Source: Bombardia bombarda | Lineage: Eukaryota > Ascomycota > Sordariomycetes > Sordariales > Lasiosphaeriaceae | Direction of reading: 5' to 3' | DNA: 64,000 nt | Assembly (NCBI GenBank): GCA_030512295.1 | Contig: JAULSR010000001.1 | Span: 2,999,001-3,063,000 of the forward strand | Shown here: positions 1-9,900 of the stretch, in pieces | How the letters are laid out: the number at the start of each line of letters is the position of its first letter | Position numbering within the stretch: the stretch's first letter is position 1 | Position numbers and translations under genes: made by a program | Notes under the pieces: generated by a model | Told to the model about the DNA's origin: nothing | Seen by the model: only the letters and a program-made list of their open reading frames with translations | Databases searched by the model: none

Positions 1-313
1 CGTGTAAGCGTGCGACCTGGGCGGGCTGGGCGTCTGCGAGAGACTCGGCACCCTTTCGGTCGTCCTCAAAAGTGGCGCTCTGGAAGCGGCCGGCACCGAC
101 AAGGGCGGTGAAGATGCCGCGCAGGTGGAGCTCGGTGCTGTCGACGGGGACGTTTGTCAGGAATAGGCTCCTCGAGTTGTTTGCTGTGGGCACCTTGGGC
201 GCGTTGCGGCGCACGTAGACATAGTGGATGGTGGTCCGGGGGAACGACGGCACTGGTGGTATAGAGATGGGCAGGACCGAAAAGTCGCCGAGCGTGGGCG
301 GGATGGGGGCCAT
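1..313 (-). CDS. RRP7: Ribosomal RNA-processing protein 7, 5' part (partial)
   Basis: Reading leftward from an ATG at 313 gives 104 codons that run off the window edge. The N-terminus starts MAPIPPTLGDFSVLPISIPP and contains SLFLTNVPVDST, followed by LRGIFTALVGAGRF. This matches the degenerate RRM-like N-terminal domain I know from fungal Rrp7. Rrp7 is a nucleolar pre-40S (SSU processome, UTP-C/CURI) factor needed for 18S rRNA maturation. No intron is seen in the visible part. The RNA-binding domain is cut within its first half and the basic C-terminal tail lies outside the window. The gene is divergent from the MFS transporter at 981, with about 670 bp between the two starts. The family call rests on recalled motif similarity only. 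Confidence 0.8.
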   Translation of the reverse strand, partial: MAPIPPTLGDFSVLPISIPPVPSFPRTTIHYVYVRRNAPKVPTANNSRSLFLTNVPVDSTELHLRGIFTALVGAGRFQSATFEDDRKGAESLADAQPAQVARLH

Positions 314-980
314 CGTGGTGTTTTGTTGCTGAATTAATTGGTTGTTGCTCTCTGTTGTTGCAGAAGACAGAAACGAACAATTGAAGAAATCCGCATGCCT
401 TCAGAAACTTTCGGGGAAGCCCCACTCAGCCTTGCAGGACTAGCTGACGCTACGACCGGCGCTGGTTGGCTAGGCGTTTGCCTTACCGGTAGGTGTTACA
501 CAGAGCAAGAGCAAGGCTATTGGTAATTGGTAAGGAAATTACGTTAATTTTACAGGCCTATCCCGATCGTTACCTGCAGCTCGCAACAAGGAGCAGATAG
601 TAGGTAGGTAGCTAGCAAAACAGCCACAATGTCATAATCCTGTCCCAGAGCTAATGACGTCCACGATGCACTTTTTTTTATTTAGTTTTCTTGCCCTCTA
701 TCTTTTAGTGATGTCTGCCTACACAAGAACCCCGATGCCGGACTAATAGGTGTACTGACCAATATCTACTATACCACTCCTGGATTATGGTCGTATTTGG
801 ATGGTGGTTGGTGGTTGGTGGTTGGTGGTTGGGGGCTTCTAAGTCTAGGACTTTGACACACACCACCCTTCCTCTTTTTTTTCCCATCGAGCTACCGAAG
901 CAATCGCATCAAAAATCTACACAGTAGTGCTACTATACAGGTGTTGTGTGACGTCGAAAAAGCCATACACTCTGTGAAAC
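314..980. promoter_or_regulatory. Divergent intergenic region RRP7/MFS
   Basis: This 667-bp spacer lies between two divergent starts and should carry both promoters. Visible features are repeated TAGGTAGGTAGCTAG-type steps near 600-615 and four perfect copies of the 7-mer GGTGGTT at 803-830, about 150 bp upstream of the MFS start. A T-rich tract precedes the MFS ATG. No coding sequence is supported. Confidence 0.5.
803..830 (+). repeat. 4 x GGTGGTT heptamer microsatellite
   Basis: Four head-to-tail perfect copies of GGTGGTT are followed by a G5 run. They sit in the presumed promoter of the MFS transporter. No function is assigned. Confidence 0.9.
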
Positions 981-2690
981 ATGAGCTCGGACTTTGTTGC
1001 CCATGTTCGCTCCTTCCTCTCGGGAAGGAGGAGAGTGGCGGCGAAAGCAGGAGATACTACGAAGACGTCCAAGGCGCCTTCCTTCCTCAGGTTTCGGTCC
1101 TCGAGCGTCTTCATCACCTTCACAGTCTGCCTCGCCATCTTCACCGACATCCTCTTTTATGGCCTGATTGTGCCTGTCATTCCCTTCAGCCTGTCGGTCC
1201 AGGCTGGGGTGCCTGAGGACCAGGTGCAGCACTGGACCGCCATCCTTCTAGCCTGTCACAATGCTGCTCTCTTCGTAGCAAGCCCCATTGTGGGCATTGT
1301 CGCCGACCGCACCTCGTCGCGTCGCCTGCCGCTCCTCCTTGGCCTCGTCGCCCTTGCTGCATCCACCTTGTTGCTGTGCCTGGGGAACTCGATTGCCCTG
1401 CTTGTCCTGGGCAGGCTCCTCCAGGGCCTCAGCGCCGCCATAGTGTGGTCGGTTGGGCTGGCCCTCCTGGTCGATACCATGGGCAGAAATGTCGGGTACT
1501 CGATGGGCTATGTTGGGCATTGCCATGTCGGTTGGCCTGCTGATATCGCCCGTCATTGGCGGTTCTATATATGCAGCTGCAGATTACTATGCAGTATATT
1601 ATGTAGCATTCGCTGTCATAGTCTGCGATATCGTCCTCCGCCTCGTGCTTATTGAGAAGAAGGTAGCCCGACAGTGGCTCGACGACAGTGATGACGAGAC
1701 GAGTGGTCAAGAGGGTCACACCACTGATGAGCAGCAGTATGGTCGTCCTGAGGAGCAGAACCACAACAGCGGGCCGGGCGGAGTTGTTGCTGCCTCAACC
1801 GACCCCGAAAAGCAGTCGGCGCCTGACGATGGCTCAGCCTCACCAGACCAACCAGACCAGGGCATAATTAGCGAGCCATCTAGCAGACCGGTCGCCGACA
1901 TTTTGGCGCACCCCGTGGCTGCCACCCATCCGCACTGGAAGCTGCTCAAGTCGTCTCGGGTCATAGCTCTCCTTCTTAGTGTAGTCATCGAGGCCGTTAT
2001 CTTGTAGGCATGCCCTCAGACGGCCATCACATCCGCAGTTTGCCGTGGAACTTCCTTTTGCTGATGGCATACAGGTTTTCATTCGACACAGTAGCACCCC
2101 TTTTTGTCAAAGATTTGTTCCACTGGAACTCTATATCAGCCGGCCTTCTGTTCATCTCGGTCATGATCCCGGGGTTTGCCTCGCCAGTTGTCGGAAAGCT
2201 CGCTGACCGCTATGGGGCCAAGTGGCCTACCGTGATAGGCTTCGCTGCCTCGGTTCCCCTGCTGATTTGTCTACGTTTTGTGGACGAGAATACAATACAG
2301 GATAAAGTCTTGTTATGCGCTCTTCTCGCCCTCCTTGGATTTACGCTGCTCACGCTAGTAAATACACCACTGATAGCTGAGATTACCTACGCTATAAATG
2401 CGAAAGAAGTCGAGCAGCCCGGGGTCTGGAGTGAAAAGGGTGTCTATGGTACAACCTATGGTCTCTGGACGACTGCATATGCACTTGGGGGCACAATCGG
2501 CAGCCTCATGGCGGGTTATCTGAACGCTGGGCCGGGCTGGGGAACCACAACATGGAGCCTTGCTGTGTGGTCTGCCCTTGGGGCCCTTGTATCTCTTGCA
2601 CTCGGGCCAAGACAAAAAAAGCCTGATGCTGCTGCAACCCCAACTACTACCGAAACCTCATCAACCAGTTTGGGGCGCGAGCCTGTCTAG
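981..2690 (+). CDS. MFS transporter (DHA1/vesicular-amine-like), with a frameshift
   Basis: The frame from ATG 981 gives MSSDFVAHVR..., a first membrane segment FITFTVCLAIFTDILFYGLI, and the MFS loop 2-3 motif IVGIVADRTSSRR. At 1516-1518 (GGG in ...TATGTTGGGCATT...) the frame must shift: one extra G turns YVG-IAMSVGLLISPVIGG into a different frame that stops at 1656. An intron at 2004-2074 (GTAGGC...GCTGATG...ACAG) then joins EAVILF to SFDTVAPLFVKD. Removing one G and the intron gives about 545 aa with 12 predicted helices and a long acidic central loop (about residues 225-315). The family exports small drug-like or amine molecules at the plasma or vacuole membrane; the substrate is unknown. 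Either the gene is inactivated or the base is an assembly error. Confidence 0.82.
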
Positions 2691-2736
2691 AATCACTTGC
2701 ATGGAAAACAATGATACCCATATTTCTGCATACGCT

Positions 2737-2829
2737 TCACACACACACGTACACGCACGCACAACCCACACACAACCCACACAACCCACACAACCCACAC
2801 ACCCACACACATATACACACATACACACA
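2737..2829 (+). repeat. CA-rich microsatellite (CACAACC units)
   Basis: This simple repeat of CA steps with interspersed CACAACC units lies in the 180-bp gap between the convergent 3' ends of the MFS and MOSC genes. It probably lies within both 3' UTRs. Confidence 0.85.
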
Positions 2830-2870
2830 AGAGTCTCGGCGGCCATTTCCCAATGGAATTCACGGCCCCA

Positions 2871-4655
2871 TCATATCTCAATGGTGATACGCCCAACCCC
2901 CCGACTGACGCATGCCAGCATAGACGTGGCCTTCTCCTCTCCTATGAGCGCTGTGCCTCGATGCTCGACTCGGCCCTCCGTGTAACTGATCCGGCACGTT
3001 CCACAGTTGCCGACGCTGCAACTTGAAGCCACTGCTTCCCCATACATCAACTGTAGGACCTCGAGCAAGGTCTCGTCCTCGTCCACCTTGAGCACCTTGT
3101 TCCCCCTATTGGCCACCACGGCCTGGAAGGGGTCACCCGAGAGGTCGGCGGAAAAGGCCTCAAAGTGCACTTCCTTCTCAGGGATGCCACTGGCTTTGAC
3201 CTCCCTGGCCGCCTCCTCCATGAGGCGCTTCGGCCCACAAAAGTACAGCTGCGAGTTCCACTGCATGTTCTTAATGATGCTGCAGATATCCAGTCTCTGC
3301 CCAGCCGACTTGTCATACACGACCACATTGTCGCCCAGCTTGTCGATGCGCTCCCGGAAGGGAACCTCGTCTGCAGAACGCACGGCATAGTGTAGGATGG
3401 CGCTATAGTTGATGCTCTTGTAAACCTCCACCAACGAGAGGAACGCTGTGAGCCCTATTCCTGCGGCCACGAAGACATGGTTGCTCGCAGCTGATACAAG
3501 GGGCACCGCGGCCGTCATGTTGCCCACCTTGACGATGCTCCCGACATCCGCCGACTTGTGCAGATACTCTGACCCGCCCCGGCTCTCCTTGTCCAGGGCG
3601 ATGCCCAACTGGAACATGTTCTGGTCGCCGTCAACGACGGAATATGCCCTCACGAGACCGTTGCCCAATTTGAGCTGGGCGTGTGCGCCCGGATCGAGAT
3701 CCGCCTCCTCGGGGCCTGTGAGTGGTTCCACAGCCTCGAGGACGATGGACACGATCGTCGGGGTCTGGCGCTTCTTCTCCACGATCTTAAAGTCCCGCCA
3801 CTTGGGCGCAGGCTGCGCATGTTCCTTCTCGCCCGCTGCCGCCCTGCGCTCCTTGGCCCGCTGCCGCAGTGCTCTATTCCTGAAGAGCTCACGGCTCTCG
3901 ATGCCCAGCTCCTCGATGGCCGCCAGCTCCTCGTTCATCTCTACGTTGTCCTGGTTGCGGTGCAGGAACTCTTGGATGCGCTCGATGGTCCACTGCGGAT
4001 ACCTGCGCTCGACCAGGCGGACCTGGTCCCCTGCTTTCACGGTGCCCGGTCGGATGACGCGGTAGTACCAGCCTGTGCGGCTGAGCTTCCACGTGTTGGG
4101 GGCAAAGTCCTTGAGCTCGAAGCGGTGGTTGAGCTTGAAGCAGGGCTGGCGCGGCAGGCTCACCTCGAGCAGCAGCTCGTCGCCTACGGCGATGTGGTCG
4201 CCGATGCACACGTTGCGCTCATTCATGCGCGCCGTGACGAAGTTCTCGCCGAACCCGCCGGGGACGAAGCGCGAGGCGGCGGAGGGGAACTCTTTTTGCC
4301 AGGATGGGTAGTGAGAGGAGCAGTCTGTTTTGTTCGTTACGAGAGGCGGTGAGCTACGGTGGGTGTGAAAGACAAGCGACTTTTTTGCGGGGGTGAATTT
4401 TATTTACTCACAGCCGTGGATTGCTTTGTCGGCGCCACCGTGGAATGTGTAATCATGTTCGTCGCCCTCGATACCCATAGTATTGACATAGACGGGGCTG
4501 TCGTGGATACTCTTGTCTATGCCAGACTTGGTGGTGACGCAGAGGCCCTTGAGCGGCTTTACCTTGCCCGACCGTACCTCAAGCAGTGTGTCAGGGGTAA
4601 AAGGGGCGTACAAGTCTACCCCCTCAACTGCAACGGTCACTGGTTCTTGTGCCAT
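2871..4655 (-). CDS. MOSC domain / FAD-NAD(P) reductase / 2Fe-2S ferredoxin fusion protein
   Basis: Exons are 4655-4412 and 4324-2871. The intron 4411-4325 has a GTGAGT donor and an AAACAG acceptor, and the join gives AIHGYCSSHYPSW. The product is 565 aa. Residues about 1-190 are a MOSC domain of the YiiM type (HGGADKAIH, PGGFGENF, and RQPCF with the conserved Cys near 143). Residues about 193-250 are a helical 3-alpha domain. Residues about 257-480 form a phthalate-dioxygenase-reductase-like FAD/NAD(P) module (RAYSV, VAAGIGLTAF, YFCGPKRLM). Residues about 489-565 are a plant-type 2Fe-2S domain with CSVGNCGTC plus a distal Cys. Family knowledge says MOSC proteins handle pyranopterin molybdenum cofactor. 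The fusion suggests a self-contained NAD(P)H-driven molybdenum reductase, but the substrate is unknown. The gene is convergent with the MFS gene. Confidence 0.88.
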
Positions 4656-7144
4656 TCTTTGTAAGGTGGGGTAAAAAGAGACTGCAAATGCAGGCTGGCA
4701 ATGCTATTTATTGTATAGAGTCCCAAGCAATGAAATTGTCTCTCTGCGGCAAAAAAGGGGTGTAAACACTGTCTACAGGAAAAGGGAAAAGGGAGAAAGG
4801 AGAGACAATTACGATGGAGAATGGTGGATGAATGACACCAATGCCCGCCCGCCCACCCGCCCACATGATAAGTTCCGCGGGTTTGAGATGACACCTCTGA
4901 TTGGTTGGATTCTGCCATATCGCATGAGTTGTGGCGGCCTTTTAGTCATCGTTCCGAAATAGGTAGGTCCATGTTATTGTTTGGTTGTCGGAGGTAGGCG
5001 GAAGCGACATTTTGCATGTTTGCCATCCGGACCCAACGCCCTTCCGTTGATGAGGAAGAGTGGGGAAAATGTGAATGTAATCAAGTAAGCTCGGGGTTTT
5101 ATCCCTTTTAAGCCGCCCAGTCAGATTGATGTGTTGTCCGACATTGGTGTTAATACTCTTATAAGTCGTAGATTACTATACAATCTCACTTTGTTCATTT
5201 TTGTCGTACATGTGAAGCAAACGCATTTAGATATGGGATTAGCAGTCTGGAAATTTTAGCATTATCAAGGAAGATAACCGTTAAATGTAGCTAGATAAAC
5301 AACAAAATTATCGGAGTGTTGTCATGCCAAATTAACGAATGAGATAGTATAACTTTCAGTTCTCTTTATGAATTTCTGAAGTTATTTTTCAAGGGGGCTC
5401 TCGTGAGATTTTTTACTTATAGCTCTGTACATACATCGAACTTCTCTTTGCTGAATGATTGCGTTCAAGGAGCATTGCAAGATGAGAGGAGAACATAGCC
5501 GTTGTTCATAACGGAATACCGGCACCCAGTGTTAAAACTGAGCATAGATCAATAAATGGATTCTTTCGAAGATACTTAGTAAATATCAGGTGTGAAAGAA
5601 CGAAATCCGTTACTCGTTAATGGCCGAGGTATCTTATATGACTGGAGGTTGGTGGTTAAGATCCATGTGCTGTGACTTCCTACTTACTAAGATACTACTT
5701 GGGTGAAATAAAAGTATGAGCCAATGTCTCTTGTGGCATTTGTATTATTCGTATCGTGAGCTTAACTGGCCGGGGTAATAGCTCCAATGATTACTATTAG
5801 TTGTGTTGTTTGGGAAAGAGTATGGGATGAAATAAACAATAATTACTATGAATTCTGCTCAAAGTTGATGCATTTGAAAAATAAGACCCTTGAAGAGTCC
5901 AATTGGTCGGTCATGGGTGTCACTTTTGGAATGTTAATATGAGCAGTGAAGTATGTATGAGGTCAATCTTTGCTCTCCTTTCTTTCTCTAGGGGAACGCA
6001 TGCGTAGGGGACCAAAGTATCCTGATAGATGCCATGGATGATATGCCCAACATGAGTCGGATGTGTGGTTGGTTCGTCTCGGATCGTAGAAAAAAAATTC
6101 AGCACTGAACAAGACGTGGGGGCGCTTGTTTACTATCACACGACTGGGTATTGTATTTGCACTTTCTAGACTCAAAGTGTGAATGAAGTTGATGGTTGCA
6201 GAGGGCTTAATCAAAGTCCCCAAGTGAGGCTGGTAGAATCCTGGACTTTATCGGTAAGTCACATCTCCACCAATGAATGAAACCTAATCAACAGATTTTG
6301 AAGAGGAGGCCATTCAATGTGAAGCACCGCGCAACATGTCACACCATGAGGTTGCAATATTACAACCTCTTCTCCTCTTCTTCCATATTGGGTGCTATGA
6401 CGATAGTATCGCTTGATGCCCTGTCACAAATATGTAGGTGATAGCTCAGCTGTTCTGGGGTCAAATGTTGTAGCCCTGTGGTAGCCTGCAGCTGTTGTAA
6501 AAAGGTGGCATTAGTCACAACTTGTTTGAGAAGAAATGTGACTTATTTATCTGCACTTTACTCTTCATACCGAGGGTCGTATGTTGGGCCGCAGATGGCA
6601 CACCGAAAGTCGAGTGGATGAACTCATGTTACACAGTCATCGGCCGCATCTTTCTTCTTTTCAACGATACGAGCTATACACCGCTATGGTGGCAAGGCTG
6701 GTTGCCAAAGGGCATGCAGCTTGATCGAGTAGTCTGGTGCAACTTCCCGAAGGTTTACTCATAGAAAGAAGGAAAGAAAAAAGAAGAGAGGATGGACAGA
6801 TGCGACCCTTGGCAAAACCGGTGAAGAGTTTGACACCGTGGCTTACCGAGAGGCCTCCTGTTTCGTTCTAGACTGCCTCACCGTGACCGACAAGGCATCC
6901 AATGAGGGGGTCAAGAACAAGACAGGCGATTACTTGTTCAGCCCGGCCAGTTTGTGTTCGGTTTCGTTAGCCGGCGGAGCAAGCCGATGAGGGACACGAG
7001 ATCAAAATAATATGCTGGTGTGTGTAGCAAGTGCGGAGTAAGCGGCGCAGATGATGAGATCCTGGAATGCGAACTTACGAAGGGCGCAAGAAGCATCGAT
7101 CGATTAGTGTGAGTGTGAGAGGCGGGGAAATAAGCATGCACTCA

Positions 7145-7354
7145 TCAGCTAAACTGGAACTCAGGCACGAATACATCGACACACCTATCAGGGAGCAATG
7201 GCTCCGTTTCCAGATTGCACATATCGGTCGGACAGCAAAAGACAACGTGAGGAAAGTTGATTGCGTATCCATGTCCAAGTTGGATCCGATCGAGACCTCC
7301 ATGATCGGGGGTGAAGGTGTCCAAAAGAGCCTCAAATGACAAAGTGCGGCCCAC
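7145..7354 (-). other. Possible gene remnant (minus-strand open frame)
   Basis: A minus-strand frame of about 70 codons reads in protein-like fashion (TLSFEALLDTFTPDHGG..., FVPEFQF) and is bounded upstream by a stop at 7358-7360. It has no ATG and no linked exon that I could find, and I do not recognise a family. It could be a fragment of a decayed gene or chance. Confidence 0.2.
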
Positions 7355-8012
7355 CAATTATTGAGGTGGCTGACGAGGCTGTGAACTATGAGGCTCTGCG
7401 GCCCTTTCCAAGATGAGGAACAAGGGCCGGTTAATTGATGGATGGATGCTTACTCCGTACACCGTGCCCGAGTACAATACCCCTGCGAAACGTGAACGTT
7501 GGGAGAAGGATTAAAAGAGCCGCAATCGTGAAACCTCGCACACACTCGACTGGCTCCCCCACAGCACAGGAAAGTCTTGGTCACCCTAGACCTAGCTGGT
7601 CCTGTACACAGCGCGTGAGTGATTACACTACCGGTATTGGCTGCTGTGTCCTTTGTGCCTGGGGGTATCTGCGGTTTCAGCAGGAGGTTTCTCGGTCAGA
7701 AAATTTTGGGTTTAAGATTGGTCACTGAAAGATAGCGATGGGGGGAACTGCCCAAAACGCTGGGACGCGCCAGAATTACCCGCCTGGTCAGACTGCCGAC
7801 GCGGGATGACCCTGTTTTCAACATGGCCAAGCATGGCCCCTACAGTCTGTTAGAGCGGTAACATAGTAATTGTGGGCCAATTACGCTGTGGGAGCCGTGT
7901 TTTTTTGACATGGTGATTTTGGAATACATAGGGAAAACAGTTTAATTTTGGAAACATTATGTCTTTGACCCAATCGCCTATTTGAACTTATATGGTCAAA
8001 CTGCCCATAACA

Positions 8013-8066
8013 GTGCCTGCAATGGAGCTAGTGCCTGCAATAGAGCTAGTGCCTGCAATAGAGGTC
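8013..8066 (+). repeat. 18-bp tandem triplication with nearby inverted partial copy
   Basis: Three consecutive 18-mers of the form GTGCCTGCAATRGAGCTA are present at 8013-8030, 8031-8048 and 8049-8066; the last diverges at its end. About 55 bp later (near 8119-8141), TAGCTCC-TT-CTATTGCA reads as an imperfect reverse complement of the unit. This gives a repeat plus inverted-repeat layout typical of transposon ends or MITE debris. Confidence 0.8.
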
Positions 8067-8486
8067 GCCGCCAATAGACCTCACGATGCTTCCTTCCTTA
8101 CCTACCAGCCCGGCACTCTATAGCTCCTTCTATTGCAATTGCGCTCGCGCACCCGTAATTAGATAGCTTCCATTATAGTATAGTTGTAAACCCGTGAGTT
8201 TGTAATCCGTAAACCAATATTCAACTCCAGCCATTCGTCACCCTACACCTATAATCTTTGCTTTCCAATGTATCTTACACTTCCAATTGAGTACAAGGTA
8301 CATTGGAGAGCAAAGGTCCTGGGTGCAGGGCGACAGTTCTTTTGTTTGTGCCAAAAATGACACCTCCAACATGGTCAAAACATGATAAATGGGCAGCAAC
8401 ATATGAATACTATACAAGCATAAAAAACGTATCTTGTCCATTGACTGTGTTCAAACGCATTAAAATACCCTTGACAGCGGTGCACC

Positions 8487-8740
8487 ATTGGTAACACTAT
8501 AGGGGGAAGCAAAGCTTCTATATAGGCCATATAATAATAGGCGCTCTTTCGCCTCCGGCGGCCCCTGTCGGGGCTTTTTCGCTAACGTTTGAAAAAAGGT
8601 TGTATTTTTTTTTTTCGATTAATACTTTATAAATAAACGTTTTTGTTTGTTTATTTTTTTTATTTCATAGATAAATATATTTATTTTTAATTTATTTTTA
8701 ATTTATTTTTTTAATTGATCCCCTCTGGAAAGCCTTTTTG
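8487..8740. other. Mitochondrial-DNA-like insertion (candidate NUMT)
   Basis: This block looks unlike its surroundings. A GC-rich double hairpin (CGCCTCCGGCG at 8550-8560 and GCCCCTGTCGGGGC at 8561-8574, both perfect stems) is embedded in AT-only stretches of roughly 85% A+T to about 8718. The short motif GAAGCAAAGCTTC lies just before it. GC hairpin clusters in AT-rich spacer are a hallmark of fungal mitochondrial genomes, so I infer a nuclear copy of mtDNA spacer. No mitochondrial gene is recognisable in it. Confidence 0.45.
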
Positions 8741-9525
8741 TAAGCAAGCTTCTTGCCTTGTCACTGGTACGTTGTAAACAACTTCCGCGTCAAGAACAAG
8801 TTAAGCCGCAGTTCACACTCACAGTGTCCGGAGAGAAGATAGGTACCTGAGTGTTGAGGCTCCGCGCCATAAAATAGGGTACCCGTGCAACTAACGTAAC
8901 CGACTTCTGTCCCCTATAGGTGTAGGTGGCTTACTTGATCCAGGAGCTAAGGAACGAGGGTGTTAAGTACCTAGGTACCTTACTTGGGCGACCGTGCAAC
9001 ACGGCACTTTGGCACTAACGAGGATCATCGGGCAAGCACAACCCTGCCCTGGTTCCATTGATCATGTTGTGGGCTCTCCAGTCTCCATTTGTCCCATCCC
9101 CCAGCATCCCATCCACTTTTATCTCTTCTCCTATACTCCTACCTATCATCCCCTCCGCAATGCCCCTGCTCCTTATTCCAGTAGCCGTGTATACACAGAA
9201 ATGGCTGGCTTAGTTTTGCCTCATCCAAAGAGCCGCCTCGACGTCAGTCAGCTCCACCAACACCAACAGCGCCAGCGCCAGCGCCAACTTGCAGCTGCAG
9301 TTGGATTGGATCGTGCCCTCCCGTTTTGAGCTAGGAGCTAGGTGAAAGCCTTAACCTAAACAAAGCAGACCGTGGACGGCCATGATGGTTCCCTTGGAAC
9401 ACTGGCCCCCCATGGCTGGGCAATGACGGGCTGCTAACATTCAATGGAATGAATGATCCATCATGTTGCACAATGAAAACGGGGCAGACATTCAGTCAGG
9501 AAAACAACAAACGTTAACCAGCCAA

Positions 9526-9549
9526 GGGGGGGGGGGGGGGGGGGGGGGG
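9526..9549 (+). repeat. Poly-G tract (24 G)
   Basis: An uninterrupted run of 24 guanines lies about 350 bp upstream of the F-box gene start. Such a tract can form a quadruplex and is also a place where assemblies are unreliable in length. Confidence 0.9.
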
Positions 9550-9900
9550 TGGTCGAGTAGGCCGGCTTTTTCTGCACTTTTTCATGCTGCTCCGTGCTTC
9601 CGCTTGCAACGTCTACATACTTGCTCACAGCCTTACTCTTTAAGCTTGCGCCTGCATATAAATCCCTTCGCAATCTCCCTTTGCCGTATTTCTTCTTGCA
9701 TCCTGTCTGGCCAGTCAAGCAATCACACATAACATCACCCCACCTACTACTTGGTCTCGAGGAAATCAGCCAAGTGTTCACTTCATCTTGCAGTTTTCTT
9801 TTCTACCTATGTAGCGACCCCCATAGCGCTAACGTCAACGAAAACATCACCTCTTCAATGGTGATCCTCAGCAACTGTTCTGGAAAGACTGCTAGGTGTA

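Larger units (their letters stand above)
4656..9900. other. Gene-poor AT-rich intergenic region
   Basis: This 5.2-kb spacer contains no convincing intact gene. Base composition is clearly AT-rich at 5,100-6,000 and extremely so at 8,580-8,720. The first few hundred bases should hold the MOSC-gene promoter and the last kilobase the F-box-gene promoter and 5' UTR. Small open frames exist (for example 6522-6764 +), but none shows a recognisable domain or splice-supported extension. The separate items inside (repeat at 8013, mitochondrial-like block at 8487, G tract at 9526) are listed individually. The overall look is of decayed sequence, possibly an old repeat-induced mutation remnant. Confidence 0.6.

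Noticed and set aside
6522..6764. 80-codon plus-strand frame in the AT-rich spacer
   Set aside because: No recognisable domain, no flanking exon, isolated in decayed sequence.
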